Source of the DNA: Streptomyces sp. AV19
GTDB lineage: Bacteria > Actinomycetota > Actinomycetes > Streptomycetales > Streptomycetaceae
Direction of reading: 5' to 3'
Assembly (NCBI RefSeq): GCF_015999245.1
Contig: NZ_JAEAMR010000020.1
Coordinates: 179,375 to 243,374 of the forward strand
Length of the DNA: 64,000 nucleotides
Shown: in pieces, positions 33,309 to 43,349 of the stretch
How the letters are laid out: each line of letters opens with the position of its first letter
Position numbering within the stretch: the first letter of the stretch is position 1
Translations under genes and position numbers: made by a program
Notes under the pieces: model-generated
Seen by the model: only the letters and a program-made list of their open reading frames with translations
What the model was told of the DNA's origin: nothing
Database searches by the model: none

Positions 33309-36300
33309 CGGACGCCGTCCGCTGGCGGACGGACGAGCCCGACCGGTCCTTGACCACGCGCAGTTGGACCGGGATGCGGCGGCGCAGGTCGGGCACGTGG
33401 CTGACGATGCCGACCGTACGGTCGCGTTCGCGCAGGGAGTCGAGGACGTCCAGGACCTCGTCGAGGGTCTGCTCGTCCAGGCTGCCGAAGCCCTCGTCGA
33501 TGAAGAGGGTGTCGAGGCGGGTGCCGCCCGCCTCGTCCGTGACGACGTCGGCGAGGCCGAGGGCGAGGGCCAGGGAGGCGAAGAACGTCTCGCCGCCGGA
33601 GAGCGTGGCGGTGTCGCGCTCGCGGCCCGTCCAGGCGTCGACGACGTGCAGGCCCAGGCCGGAGCGGCCGCCGCCGGCGCTGCGGGCGTCGGAGTGGACG
33701 AGGGTGTAGCGGCCGCCGGACATGCGGTGCAGGCGTACGGTCGCGGCGGCGGCGACCTGTTCGAGGCGGGCCGCGAGGACGTACGACTCCAGGCGCATCT
33801 TCCGTTCGTTGTGGACGGAGGTGCCGGCGGCGAGCGAGGCGAGCGCGGCCACGCGGTGGTACTCCGCGCGCAGTGGGGCGAGGCGGCGGGCGTCGGCGGC
33901 GGCCTCGGAGGAGAGCCGGTCGAGGGCGTCGCAGCGGCGCCGGGCCTCGGCGTCGCGGTCGGAGGCGGCGCGCAGGCGCAGTGTCGCGGCGTCGGCGGCG
34001 GACCGGGCGGACTCCGGGTCGGCGGGCGGGAGTTCGGCCGCCGAGGCGGCCGCGGGGTCGGCGAGGCCGGCCGCGACGGCCGCCTCTTCCTGGCGGCGGG
34101 CCTCCAGCCGTGTCTCCAGGGCCTGTTGGGAGGGCTCGTCCAGCAGGGCGTCGGCGGCGAGGGCGGGCGTGGCGAAACCGGCCCGGTAGGCCGCGTCGGC
34201 GAGGCGGGCGTCGGCCTCCTTCAGACGGGCGGCCGCGTCGGCGGCGGCTCCGGCCGCCCGGGCGGCGGCGGCAAGCAGGCCGGCCCGCTCCTCCAGCAGG
34301 GCCGCGCGGTGGCCGACGGACTCGGCGCCGTCCCTCGCCCGCTCCAACTCCTCGCGCAGCGACTCCTGTTCGCGTTCGAGGTTCTCGTGGCGCGAGGCGC
34401 GGGCGGCGGCGCGCAGCCGCGTCGCCTGCAAGTCGGCGCCGCGCCGCTCGTGTTCGCGCTCAGCCTCCTCCAGGGCCGCGAGCGCGGCGGGCAGGTCGGC
34501 GGCGGCCTCGCGGGCCAGGGCGACGGAACGGTGCAACTCGTCTGCGGAAGAGGCGAGTTCGGCGGTCGGAACATCCCCTGCCGCGGCCGCGGCGGCGGCG
34601 AGGGCCTCGCGCAGCGGGCGGTGGCGCCGGTCGGCCGCCTCGCGGGCGGCGTCGGCGCGCTGGTAGGCGGCCTCGGCGGCCTCCTCCGCCGCGCGGTCCA
34701 CCTGGCCGGCGTCGGCCCGGGCGGGCGCGGGGTGCTCGGTGGAGCCGCACACGGCGCAGGACTCCCCGGCCCGCAGGGCGGCGGCCAGTTCGGCGGCGAT
34801 GCCGCGCAGGCGGCGCTCCTTGGTGTCGAGCCAGTGCTCGCGCGCCCCGGCGGCCTCGTCGCGGGCGCGGGCCAGTTCGGCGGAAGCGGCGTCGGCCTCG
34901 CGGGCCAGTTCGTCGCGGCGGCGGGCGGCGGAAAGGCGCTCCTGGGCCGACTCGGCCCGGGTGGCGAGCTGTTCGGCGCGGGCGGCGGCCTCCTGCGCCG
35001 CCGCGACGCGGGCGCGGCGGTCATCACGCAGGGCGGGCCAGGCCGCGAGCCAGGCGGCGTCCTCGTCGAGGGCGTGCTCGTCGGCGCGGGCCTGGCGGTC
35101 CAGGGCGGTGATCTCGGCGGTGACGGCGGCGGCGCGCGCCTCGGCGCGGCGGGCGGCGGTGAGGGAGCCGAGCTCCTCGCGGTGGGCTCGTTCGAGGGAC
35201 AGGAGCTGCTCGGCCCCGGCCTCGTGGTGCTCGCGGGGGAGCCGGGCGCGGGCGGCCCGTTCGGCCCCGGCGGCCGCGGCGTGGGCGCGTTCGGCCTCGG
35301 CGTGCAGCTCCAGCGCGGGGGCGACACCGGCGGCGGCCCGGGCGCGCTCCAGGCGGGCGCGCAGGGCGTCGTACTCGGCGGCGCTCGCCGCGAGTTCGAC
35401 CGAACGTCGGCGGGCAGTGGCGTACTGCCCCTGGAGGCGGGCGCGTTCGGCGGCGTCGGCGGCGCGCCGGGCCGCGTCCCCGTGCCGTTCCTCGGCGGCG
35501 AGGAGCGCGGCGGCGGCGATGTCGCGGCGCTCTCGGGCGGTGGAACGGGCCAACGCGGCCCATTCCAGGACCGCTTCGGCGAGCCCGGGATCGCCGGGGG
35601 CGAGCGGGCGGGCGGCGCCCCGCTGGGCGGGGACGCCCGCCACCGCGCCCGCAGTCGGCAGCGCGGGGTCGTCCGCCGCCTGCCCCATCCGGTGCCCGAG
35701 CGCGAGCAGCCGCTCGTCGCCGGCGCGCACCCGCGTCTCGGCGGCACGGCGCAGCTGGGCGAGGCGCTCCTCGACGGCGGCGAAGCGGCCGGTGTCGAAG
35801 AGCCGGCCGAGCAGCTTGGCGCGCGCGGTGTCCTCGGCGCGCAGGAAGCGGGCGAAGTCGCCCTGCGGCAGCAGGACGACCTGGCAGAACTGCTCGCGGC
35901 TCATCCCCAGCAGCCCGCCGATCTCGTCGCCGATCTCCTGGTGGGAGCGGCTGAGCCCGTGCCAGGCGCCGTCGCGGTGCTCGCGCAGGGCGCTGTACGC
36001 CCGCTCCCGGGTGGAGCCGGTGCCGCGCCGCTTGGGGCGGAGCTGCTCGGGCCGGCGGGTGACCTCCAGGCGGCGGCCGGCGACGGTGAGGTCGAGGACG
36101 ACCTCGGTCGGGGTGTCCGGCGCGGCGTGGTCGCTGCGCAGTCCGCCGCCGCTGCCCTGGCGGGCGCCGGGGACGCCGCCGTAGAGGGCGTAGCAGACGG
36201 CGTCGAGGACGGAGGTCTTGCCCGCGCCGGTGGGGCCGTGCAGCAGGAAGAGGCCGGCCGAGGACAGCGCGTCGAAGTCGATCCGCTGGGTGGCGCCGAA

Positions 36301-36339
36301 GGGCCCGAAGGCGGTGATCTCCAGCCGGTGGAGCCTCAT
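33295..36339 (-). CDS. sbcC: SbcC, ATPase subunit of SbcCD nuclease (Rad50 family)
   Basis: 1014 aa from ATG 36339, overlapping the sbcD stop by ATGA. Walker A GPTGAGKT at 35-42 within LLHGPTGAGKTSVLDAVCYA. Two long Ala/Arg/Glu-rich coiled-coil arms separated by the zinc hook CAVCG (in ESCAVCGSTEHPAPA). The C-terminal lobe has the signature LSGGETFFASLALALGLADV, Walker B LDTLFIDEGFGSLDE and the switch His in VGIVSHV. With SbcD it cleaves hairpins and DNA ends in repair. The QFCQVVLLPQGDFARFL motif is typical of Rad50/SbcC. Confidence 0.93.
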   Translation of the reverse strand: MRLHRLEITAFGPFGATQRIDFDALSSAGLFLLHGPTGAGKTSVLDAVCYALYGGVPGARQGSGGGLRSDHAAPDTPTEVVLDLTVAGRRLEVTRRPEQLRPKRRGTGSTRERAYSALREHRDGAWHGLSRSHQEIGDEIGGLLGMSREQFCQVVLLPQGDFARFLRAEDTARAKLLGRLFDTGRFAAVEERLAQLRRAAETRVRAGDERLLALGHRMGQAADDPALPTAGAVAGVPAQRGAARPLAPGDPGLAEAVLEWAALARSTARERRDIAAAALLAAEERHGDAARRAADAAERARLQGQYATARRRSVELAASAAEYDALRARLERARAAAGVAPALELHAEAERAHAAAAGAERAARARLPREHHEAGAEQLLSLERAHREELGSLTAARRAEARAAAVTAEITALDRQARADEHALDEDAAWLAAWPALRDDRRARVAAAQEAAARAEQLATRAESAQERLSAARRRDELAREADAASAELARARDEAAGAREHWLDTKERRLRGIAAELAAALRAGESCAVCGSTEHPAPARADAGQVDRAAEEAAEAAYQRADAAREAADRRHRPLREALAAAAAAAGDVPTAELASSADELHRSVALAREAAADLPAALAALEEAEREHERRGADLQATRLRAAARASRHENLEREQESLREELERARDGAESVGHRAALLEERAGLLAAAARAAGAAADAAARLKEADARLADAAYRAGFATPALAADALLDEPSQQALETRLEARRQEEAAVAAGLADPAAASAAELPPADPESARSAADAATLRLRAASDRDAEARRRCDALDRLSSEAAADARRLAPLRAEYHRVAALASLAAGTSVHNERKMRLESYVLAARLEQVAAAATVRLHRMSGGRYTLVHSDARSAGGGRSGLGLHVVDAWTGRERDTATLSGGETFFASLALALGLADVVTDEAGGTRLDTLFIDEGFGSLDEQTLDEVLDVLDSLRERDRTVGIVSHVPDLRRRIPVQLRVVKDRSGSSVRQRTASVSPD

Positions 36340-37505
36340 CGGGCCGCCTCCTCGCGCTCGGTCCGGTCCAGGCGGACGGCGTCGAGCGCGTCGGTCAGGA
36401 CGGCCCGTTCGTGCTCGTCGGGGCCGTGGCCGCCGCGGACGTGGGCGACGAAGTCCTCGGCGATCTGCCGGTCGGAGCGGCCGCGCAGCCGCTGGGCGTA
36501 GGAGGCGAGGTCGTCCTCGGGGGCGCGGTCGGGCTCGAAGACCAGGCTCAGGACGTGCGGGAAGCGGCGGGCGAGCCGGGCCATGGGGTCGTCCGGCCGG
36601 ACGGAATCGGTGAGGGTGACCTCCGTCCAGGACTCCTCGTGCCGTTCGAGGGCGGGGTCCTCCAGCAGCTCGTCGAGGCGGCCGCGGAGGCGGGCGAGCG
36701 GGCGGGGCACCGGGCAGTCGACGCGCTCGCCGGTGACGGAGCCGTCGGCGCCGAGGTCGACGAGCCACATGGTCTTGCGGTGGTCGGCCTCGGAGAAGGA
36801 GTAGGCGAGCGGCGAACCGGAGTAGCGGACGCGCTCGTTGATCGTCTGGCAGCCGTGGAGGTGGCCGAGGGCGGCGTAGTCGACGCCGTCGAAGGTCTCG
36901 GGCGGGACGGCGGCGACGCCGCCGACGGTGATGTCGCGCTCGCTGTCGCTGGCGGCGCCGCCGCTGACGAAGGCGTGGGCGAGGACGACGGAGCGGGTGC
37001 CGGCGGGCCGGGCGGCGAGGTCGGCCCGGACCCGGTCCATGGCGGCCTCCAGGACGGCCGCGTGGCCGGCGGCGCGGGCGCCGAGGGTGTCCTTGACGAG
37101 CGCGGGTTCGAGGTAGGGCAGGCCGTAGAGGGCGACGTCGCCGTGCTCGTCGGCGAGGACGACGGGGGTGCCGCAGGAGGCCGGGTCGGTGCGCAGGTGT
37201 ATCCCGGCCCGGTCGATGAGCCGGGCGCCGACGCCGAGGCGGCGGGCCGAGTCGTGGTTGCCGGAGATCATGACGGTGGGCACGCCGATCCCGGCGAGCC
37301 GGTGCAGGGCCTCGTCGAAGAGCTCGACGGCGGCGAGCGGCGGGACGGCCCGGTCGTAGACGTCACCGGCGACGAGCACGGCGTCCACGGAACGCTCGCG
37401 GGCGGTGCGCACGAGGTGGTCGACGAAGGCGCGCTGGGCGTCGAGGAGGCCCACCCGGTGGAAGGACCGGCCGAGGTGCCAGTCCGAGGTGTGCAGAATC
37501 CTCAT
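36336..37505 (-). CDS. sbcD: SbcD, nuclease subunit of SbcCD (Mre11 family)
   Basis: 389 aa from ATG 37505 with GGAG 8 nt upstream. The five phosphoesterase motifs are present: HTSDWHLG (Asp8, His10), VLVAGDVYDRA, MISGNHDSARRL, VVLAHAFVSGG and ALGHLHGCQ. They bind two Mn2+ and cut DNA. The C-terminal cap (~290-389) is the usual SbcC-binding region. First gene of the sbcDC operon, translationally coupled to sbcC. Confidence 0.93.
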   Translation of the reverse strand: MRILHTSDWHLGRSFHRVGLLDAQRAFVDHLVRTARERSVDAVLVAGDVYDRAVPPLAAVELFDEALHRLAGIGVPTVMISGNHDSARRLGVGARLIDRAGIHLRTDPASCGTPVVLADEHGDVALYGLPYLEPALVKDTLGARAAGHAAVLEAAMDRVRADLAARPAGTRSVVLAHAFVSGGAASDSERDITVGGVAAVPPETFDGVDYAALGHLHGCQTINERVRYSGSPLAYSFSEADHRKTMWLVDLGADGSVTGERVDCPVPRPLARLRGRLDELLEDPALERHEESWTEVTLTDSVRPDDPMARLARRFPHVLSLVFEPDRAPEDDLASYAQRLRGRSDRQIAEDFVAHVRGGHGPDEHERAVLTDALDAVRLDRTEREEAAR

Positions 37506-37645
37506 GCCAGGGCTCCGACCTGCATGTTTTCCACTCCTCCACGCTCTCGGTCAGCACCGGTCCAGCACGGTACTCGATGTCAGCACCAGTCACATCGGCA
37601 CCAGACAGAACGCGGTCCGTCACCGTACGCAGTGTGTCATCCGGG

Positions 37646-38256
37646 TCAGGCGTGAGATGGAGCGGGTGGACGATTTGGCTTGGTGGACATGTTCTGCCTG
37701 CCGGAGGAGGGGGCGGTCTCGCGGACGGCGTTGCCGATCGGGGAGTGACAGACACCGAGGAGATCGGCGAGGCCGGTCATGGCGCACAGGCCGCGTTCAT
37801 GGAGGATGGCGAGCGGGACGTGTTCGCTGCTACTGATCTTCTGGCGGAAGACTCCGCCGCGGGTGCCGGGCCGGCGTGGTCCGCTTCGTCGCTGGTAGCC
37901 GGGGTGTTCGGCTTGCGCCGTCTGCCGGGGAGCGAACTGTTCGGCCGGCGCTGCCGGTCCCCGGGCCGGGGCTGCCGCCGGCGCAGGGCGGCGGCATACT
38001 CCGGGCCGAACGTGGCGCACCAGGCCCGGACCGTCTCGTAGGACACCGTGACGCCCCGCTTGTGTCGAGCTGTCTGCAGCCCCAAGTGCGGGCCGCGGCA
38101 ACGGCGCTGGGATCTGCAGGCAGGTTCCTGCTGACGGCATTCCGGGGATCCAGGGTGCGGGTGCGGGCCAGAAGCAGAATCGCATCGCTTGGCGGCGGGC
38201 AGGGCGCCCGGGCCGAGCATCCGGCGCCAGGTCGCGGAGCCGGATCCGGAGAACAA
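37646..38256 (-). mobile_element. Remnants of two transposase genes
   Basis: Two minus-strand fragments. At ~37957-38079, RHKRGVTVSYETVRAWCATF and GPEYAAALRRRQPRPGD match the N-terminal HTH and linker of IS6-family transposases, but what follows is unrelated, so the DDE catalytic part is missing. At ~37709-37810, in another frame, ILHERGLCAMTGLADLLGVC and HSPIGNAVRETAP resemble the HTH region of a different transposase. Both are broken and no terminal repeats were found. The whole gap 37506-38372 holds no intact gene. Confidence 0.6.
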
Positions 38257-38372
38257 GTAGTCCGGAGAGCAAGTAGTCGGTGACGTAGGCGAGGAGCATG
38301 CCGGCTCGAGGATTGCCGCGTCCGCTCGGCGCGTCGGCGGCCAGGGTCGTCAGGAGCGGGTCTGTACCGCTG

Positions 38373-40289
38373 TCAACGGTGGCTCTTCGTCGTCCGGTTG
38401 AGGATTGTGGAGACGGTGCGGGCTTCTGCGGCGACATCGGTGAGCGTGCCGTCGGGCCGTGGCAGGGGTGGTGTCTCGGTGTGCGGGCGGCCGCCCCGGA
38501 CGGTGTCGGCGAGTGCGCGCAGGCAAGCCTCGATTCCGGCTGTCTCGTCCGGTGCCGGGTGCGGGGCCCCGTGCCGGGCCTGGACCCCCGCCGCGGTGAT
38601 CAGGTCTGTCATGCGTTCGAGAGAGGTGGCCAGAGGCTGCCAGGCGGCGGCCCGGGTGCTCACGGGCGGCGGTTCGGCCAGGGCCTGCTGGAGGCTTGTC
38701 CGGAACGCGGAAAGGCGATGGCCGGTCGCGCGCAGCCGCACCGATCGCCGGGTGCGGTCCGTGCCGAAGGCTGCCGCGAGGTGGTCGGCCACGGCCTCCG
38801 CCGTGTCCGCGAGCCGCGCCTCGGCCCTGGTACGTCGGTCACCGGGCCAGAGCGCGTACCCCAGGACCAGGGCGATGGCGCAGCCGATCAGGCTGTCCAG
38901 CAGCCGGAAGCCCGCCAGTTGCGGGCCCATCGGGCGGGGTGTCTCCAGTTCCAGCAGCAGCAGGAGGACCGGGGTCAGGGTCATGGTCTGGAGCAGGTAG
39001 CCGCGGGGGGAAGCGATCGCGAGGGCGGCGGCGAGCAGGGCCAGGACCAGCGCGTCCCAGCCGCCCTGGGGAACCACGACGAGCAGTACCGCCGCCACGG
39101 CGGCCCCGGCGAAGGTGCCGAGGGCACGCAGCAGGGCGCGGACGAAAACGGAGCCCATATCGGGTTTCACGACGAAGGCGACGGTGAGCGGGATCCAGTA
39201 GGAGCGCGGTACGCCGATCACGGAAACCAGCGCCTGCGCGCAGCCGATGCACAGCGCCAGACGTATGCCGTACCGCCACGAAGCCGGGTCGGCGAATGCC
39301 CTGCGCACGGCGTCGGCCGCCCGGCCCGCCGGGAGGGCGGAATCCCCGGTCCCGCCCGGGCGGGCGGCCGGGGCGTCGGCCAGCGCGGCGGTCGCCCGGT
39401 GCAGTGCGGCCCGCAGCGCACGCTCTTCGGGTGTGCCGGGCCGGAGTCCGGGCAGGCGCACCCGGCCGCGTCCGGTCCCGACGGCATCGGCGAGCGCGCC
39501 GATGGCCTCGGTGGTCCCGGCCGGTGGCGGGGTCCTGCCCCGGTGCAACGCGGTTGCGCTCTCGGCGAGGGCGTCGGCCGCGTCGAGCAGGGCGAGCAGC
39601 CGTGCCTGCTCCGGCCGCCGCCCGTAATGCCGCGACCGGCAGAGCAGCAGGACGTCATGGGCGTGTGCGAGGGCCGACATCACTGCCGTCCGTGCCGCCG
39701 CCCAGCCGGCCGACCCGGCCAGGGGCAAGGACGTGGCGATGGCCCGGTAGACCTCGGCAACGGCCACGCGCTCGGCGCGGCCACGGCGCACCGGCCAGGC
39801 AGCCATCGTGAACAGCAAGGTCAGCAGGCCGCCGAGCAGGAACAGCGCGGGCGGCTGCCACCAGGGGCCCGGCATGGGCAGACCGGCACCCATCACCGAC
39901 GACACCAGTGCCGTCATCCCCGTCATGGAGGACACCGCTCCGATCGTGCTGATCAGGCCGGCCGGCAACCCGATCGCGCACAGCACGCCGACGGTCACCC
40001 AGCCGTGGTCGTGGACCCGGCCGCCGAGCAGCAGGCCGAGGGCGTTGGCCAGTTGCGGGCACACGATGTTGACGGCCCGCCTCCGGTAGGTCTCCGCGGC
40101 GGGGACGGCCGAGCTCATCATCGCCCCGGTCGACACCATCGCCGCCTCGGCGGTGCGGCCCATGGCGAGGCCGGCCGCGACCGGGCCGGCGATGACGACG
40201 ACAGCCCGTCCCGCGGCCGCCCACGGCACCGGCGCTCGCCGCGGCCGAACCGCCCGCACCAGCCACTCGGGCACCACGGAACGGTTCAC
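38373..40289 (-). CDS. FUSC-family (aromatic-acid-exporter-like) membrane protein
   Basis: 638 aa from GTG 40289; no strong ribosome-binding site, so the start is tentative. Two blocks of about six helices (~25-155 and ~335-470) flank cytosolic stretches, the layout of FUSC/YccS/AaeB proteins. The C-terminal block WRYGIRLALCIGCAQALVSV, PRSYWIPLTVAFVVKPDMGS and VRALLRALGTFAGAAVAAVL is the FUSC signature. A cytosolic helical domain ends the protein. Relatives export aromatic carboxylates, but the substrate here is unknown. It ends near the IS remnants. Confidence 0.83.
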   Translation of the reverse strand: MNRSVVPEWLVRAVRPRRAPVPWAAAGRAVVVIAGPVAAGLAMGRTAEAAMVSTGAMMSSAVPAAETYRRRAVNIVCPQLANALGLLLGGRVHDHGWVTVGVLCAIGLPAGLISTIGAVSSMTGMTALVSSVMGAGLPMPGPWWQPPALFLLGGLLTLLFTMAAWPVRRGRAERVAVAEVYRAIATSLPLAGSAGWAAARTAVMSALAHAHDVLLLCRSRHYGRRPEQARLLALLDAADALAESATALHRGRTPPPAGTTEAIGALADAVGTGRGRVRLPGLRPGTPEERALRAALHRATAALADAPAARPGGTGDSALPAGRAADAVRRAFADPASWRYGIRLALCIGCAQALVSVIGVPRSYWIPLTVAFVVKPDMGSVFVRALLRALGTFAGAAVAAVLLVVVPQGGWDALVLALLAAALAIASPRGYLLQTMTLTPVLLLLLELETPRPMGPQLAGFRLLDSLIGCAIALVLGYALWPGDRRTRAEARLADTAEAVADHLAAAFGTDRTRRSVRLRATGHRLSAFRTSLQQALAEPPPVSTRAAAWQPLATSLERMTDLITAAGVQARHGAPHPAPDETAGIEACLRALADTVRGGRPHTETPPLPRPDGTLTDVAAEARTVSTILNRTTKSHR

Positions 40290-40290
40290 G

Positions 40291-41568
40291 TCACCGTGAA
40301 CCGGCCGCGCGAGGGCGGACGCCGTCGATGTCGACGAGGAGATGGCGGGGGCCGCGTGGGCTCGGGTTCGAGCGGTAGGGGGGCGGGTCGGTGACGAGCC
40401 GGGGGTTCTCCAGCCGACGGGCGAGTTCGGTGAGGGCGATGCGTCCTTCGGGGCGGGCCAGCGGGGCGCCGAAGCAGTAGTGGATGCCGCCGCCGAAGCC
40501 CAGGTGTTCGTTGGGCGCCCGGTCGGGGTCGAAGCGGTCGGGGTCCTCGACGAAGCCGGGGTCGCGGCTGCCGGAGGCCAGCACGAGAACGACGGTCGAG
40601 CCCCGGGGAATCGTGGTGCCCGCGATCTCGATGTCGTCGAGGGCGATGCGGTTGGCCAGCATCTGTGACACCGGGTCGTGGCGTACGAGTTCCTCGATCA
40701 CCCGGGCGGGCAGGCCGGGTTCGTCGCCGCGGCGCAGCCGTTCGAGGACGTCGGGGTGGCGGAGGAGGGTGAGCATGCCGTTGGCGATGAGGTTGGTGGT
40801 CGTCTCGTGTCCGGCGACGAGGAGGAGGACCGCGTTGCTGAGCAGTTCCTCGCGCGACATCGGGGGGTCGGGGGCACCGCCGGCGAGGAGCCCGGACAGC
40901 AGGTCGTCGCCCGGCCGGCCGCGGCGGGCGTCGAGGAGTTGGCCGAAGTAGTCACCGAGTTCGGCGACGGACACGTCGCGTCGGCGCTCCCGTTCCGCGA
41001 GCGGTCCGGTGGACGGGTCGGCGCCCCTGATGATCTCGGTGGAGAGGTCCCGGAACCGGGGCTCGTCCTCGCGGGGTACGCCCAGCAGTCGGCAGATCAC
41101 CGTGACCGGGACCGCGTACGCGAAGTCGTCGACGATGTCGATGCGCGAGGCACCCGACGGGTGCGCACCCGCCAGATCGTCGATCTCGCTCGTCACGGCC
41201 GCGAGTACTCCGGGAATCATGCCGTCGATCCGGCCGGGGCAGTGGGGCGGCCCGAAGCTCCAGGTCAACAGGCGGCGGACACGGTCGTGCTCGGGCGGGT
41301 CGAGCCCGATGAGATTGGCCGGCAGCCTGGCCGGGGCCTCCGCGGGCGCCCCGGCCGACGGCGCGTCGTTCTCTGCCGGGAGGTTGCGCAGGTCCGAGCT
41401 GATCCGCGGATCGTGGAGCAGGGAGACGATCTCCCGGTAGGTGCTCACAGCATAGGTCCCGTCCTCCACCCGCGCCACGGGCGTCTTCCGCAGCTCGGCG
41501 AAGAGCGGGTACGGGTCGTGCCGGTTGGAGGCGTCGAGGATCTGCTGCCAGAGGCTGCTCGGGGTCAT
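40291..41568 (-). CDS. Cytochrome P450 (first)
   Basis: 425 aa from ATG 41568, GGAGAGG upstream. I-helix LLVAGHETTTNLIANG (acid-alcohol pair Glu-Thr), K-helix ExxR in RVIEELVRHD, and haem loop GFGGGIHYCFGAPLA with the Cys ligand at 365. It is a soluble class I bacterial P450 that needs a ferredoxin and reductase. The gene upstream in the same direction encodes both, fused, 90 nt away, so the pair forms a complete monooxygenase system. The substrate is unknown. It shares the RRIADPANR/DPYPLFAELR style N-terminus with the P450 at 51250. Confidence 0.92.
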   Translation of the reverse strand: MTPSSLWQQILDASNRHDPYPLFAELRKTPVARVEDGTYAVSTYREIVSLLHDPRISSDLRNLPAENDAPSAGAPAEAPARLPANLIGLDPPEHDRVRRLLTWSFGPPHCPGRIDGMIPGVLAAVTSEIDDLAGAHPSGASRIDIVDDFAYAVPVTVICRLLGVPREDEPRFRDLSTEIIRGADPSTGPLAERERRRDVSVAELGDYFGQLLDARRGRPGDDLLSGLLAGGAPDPPMSREELLSNAVLLLVAGHETTTNLIANGMLTLLRHPDVLERLRRGDEPGLPARVIEELVRHDPVSQMLANRIALDDIEIAGTTIPRGSTVVLVLASGSRDPGFVEDPDRFDPDRAPNEHLGFGGGIHYCFGAPLARPEGRIALTELARRLENPRLVTDPPPYRSNPSPRGPRHLLVDIDGVRPRAAGSR

Positions 41569-41658
41569 GTGGGCCTCTCCCTCAACTCCCCCCTCAGGGG
41601 TTCCCTCTCCTCGGCTCCGGATCGGAAGTCATGGACTCGGAGGCGATGGATTCGGAGG

Positions 41659-43248
41659 TCACGGATAGGGCCTGCCGGCCTTCGCGGCCCGCCGTTCGCC
41701 GGGCCGGTGGCCGGTGACCACGACGGTCGCGTGCGGGCCGGGCCTGTCCGGGATCCCGGCCGCCACCGGGCGGGCCTCGTCGGGGCGGCCGACGGCACGG
41801 GACGGGGGCGGGAACGGCGCCGCCCGGTCGATCAACTCCTTGTAGAAGTCGAGCCATTTGGAGTGGTCGAAGGCGACGGCCGCGGTGATCCGCCCCCGGT
41901 AGCCGTAGACGGCCACGAAGCGGCGTTCGGCCAGGGACCCTTGGGCGACGACGACCTGGTCGGCGTAGGTCGGCACGCCGACGGACTTGATCTCGGTGCC
42001 GAACTGGGTGGACCAGAACTCCGGCAACGCCAGGTGCGGCCAGCGGTCGTTCTGGGGGCTGAGCATGTTGTGCGCGGCGATCTCCGCCATGGCGACCGCG
42101 TTGCCCCAGTGCTCCAGGGCGAGGTGCTGGTAATCGTAGACCGGGTGCGGGAAGCGGGCCACGTCGCCCGCGACGAACACGTCGTCGGTGACGACGCCGT
42201 TGACATCGACGGCACGGCACCCCGCGTCGCACGCCACTCCCCAGACCCCTGCCGCCAGCCCCGAGCCCTCCAGCCACTCCACGTTGCGGATGCTGCCCAG
42301 CGCCGCGACCGCCACATCGACGTCCAGGACGCCGCCGTCGGACAGCCGCGCCCGCCGCAGCCGCCCGTTCCCGTCGCCTTCCAGCGCCTCCACCTGGAGG
42401 CCGCACCGCAGATCGACCCCGTTCTCGCGCTGCATCCGCGCCGCGACGCCGCCGACGACCGTGCCCAGCGCCCCGGACAGCGGGGTCGCGCCGTGGTCGA
42501 CGACGGTGACCGGTACGCCCAACGCACGGCACGCCGAGGCGACTTCGCAACCCGTGAACCCGGCGCCGATGACCAGCACCCTGCCGGGACCCGCCGCCAG
42601 CCGGTACCGCAGCCCCGCCGCGTCGTCCGGGGTGCGCAGCACGAACACGCCGTCGAGCGCGGCCTGTTCCTCGTCCGGCCAAGGGCGGGACCGCACCCCG
42701 GTGGCGATCAGCAGCCGGTCGAAGGGCACCCGCCCGCCGTCGGCCAGCAGTACCTGCCTGCCACCGAGGTCGAGGCCCGTGGCCGCGACGCCCAGCCGCC
42801 ATTCGGCCTCGAACTCCTCGCGGCGGGGCAGCGCCGTACCGTCCGGCGAGCCCTGGCCCAGGAGAACCTGCTTGGACAACGGCGGCCGGTCGTATGGGAG
42901 ATACGGCTCGTCGCCGATCACGGTCAGCGAGCCGGTGAACCCCTCCCGGTGCAGCGTGAGCCCGGCTCGCAGCCCGGCCAGGGACGCGCCGACGATCACG
43001 ACGCGCCCGGTGCGCCGGAAGCCTTCCCCGGAACCCGCGGGACGCGGGTGCCGGGCGGCCGCACCGTCGACGGCGATGGCCTGCACCGGACAGGCCGCGG
43101 CCGCCCGCAGCACCTTCTCCCGCTGCGCGTCGTCCGGACCGGGGTCGTACAGCAGCGCCTCGTCCCCGTCCATGATGAACACGTCAGGAGCCGCGAACGC
43201 GCACTGCGCGTACCCCTGGCACCGCGTGAGATCCACAACGATCCGCAT
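41659..43248 (-). CDS. Ferredoxin fused to FAD-dependent ferredoxin reductase
   Basis: 529 aa from ATG 43248 (GGAAGGGG 7 nt before; GTG 43254 is less likely). Residues 1-~65 are a 3Fe-4S-type ferredoxin: VVDLTRCQGYAQCAFAAPDV and AAAACPVQAI. From ~83 a ferredoxin reductase follows: FAD-binding VVIVGASLAGLRAGLTLHRE, NAD-binding VLVIGAGFTGCEVASACRAL, second FAD motif DDVFVAGDVARFPHP, and the C-terminal domain WSTQFGTEIKSVGVP. It moves electrons from NAD(P)H to the adjacent P450. The natural fusion of the two redox partners is uncommon; most P450 systems have them as separate genes. Confidence 0.9.
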   Translation of the reverse strand: MRIVVDLTRCQGYAQCAFAAPDVFIMDGDEALLYDPGPDDAQREKVLRAAAACPVQAIAVDGAAARHPRPAGSGEGFRRTGRVVIVGASLAGLRAGLTLHREGFTGSLTVIGDEPYLPYDRPPLSKQVLLGQGSPDGTALPRREEFEAEWRLGVAATGLDLGGRQVLLADGGRVPFDRLLIATGVRSRPWPDEEQAALDGVFVLRTPDDAAGLRYRLAAGPGRVLVIGAGFTGCEVASACRALGVPVTVVDHGATPLSGALGTVVGGVAARMQRENGVDLRCGLQVEALEGDGNGRLRRARLSDGGVLDVDVAVAALGSIRNVEWLEGSGLAAGVWGVACDAGCRAVDVNGVVTDDVFVAGDVARFPHPVYDYQHLALEHWGNAVAMAEIAAHNMLSPQNDRWPHLALPEFWSTQFGTEIKSVGVPTYADQVVVAQGSLAERRFVAVYGYRGRITAAVAFDHSKWLDFYKELIDRAAPFPPPSRAVGRPDEARPVAAGIPDRPGPHATVVVTGHRPGERRAAKAGRPYP

Positions 43249-43349
43249 GCGCACGCCCCTTCCCCAACCTGCGCCACCCCCGCCATGCCCGTACCTTCAG
43301 TGGAGCACGGCGGAAAACGCGCCGCACCTCGCGGGGAAGGAGCCTGCTC

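Noticed and set aside
33259..36501. 1080-codon plus-strand ORF antisense to sbcC
   Set aside because: Mirror-frame shadow of sbcC, full of Gly/Gln/Glu repeats caused by the Ala/Arg-rich coiled coil. SbcC has all its motifs on the other strand.
38298..40394. 698-codon plus-strand ORF opposite the FUSC gene
   Set aside because: No motif, and composition of a shadow frame. The FUSC signature lies on the minus strand.
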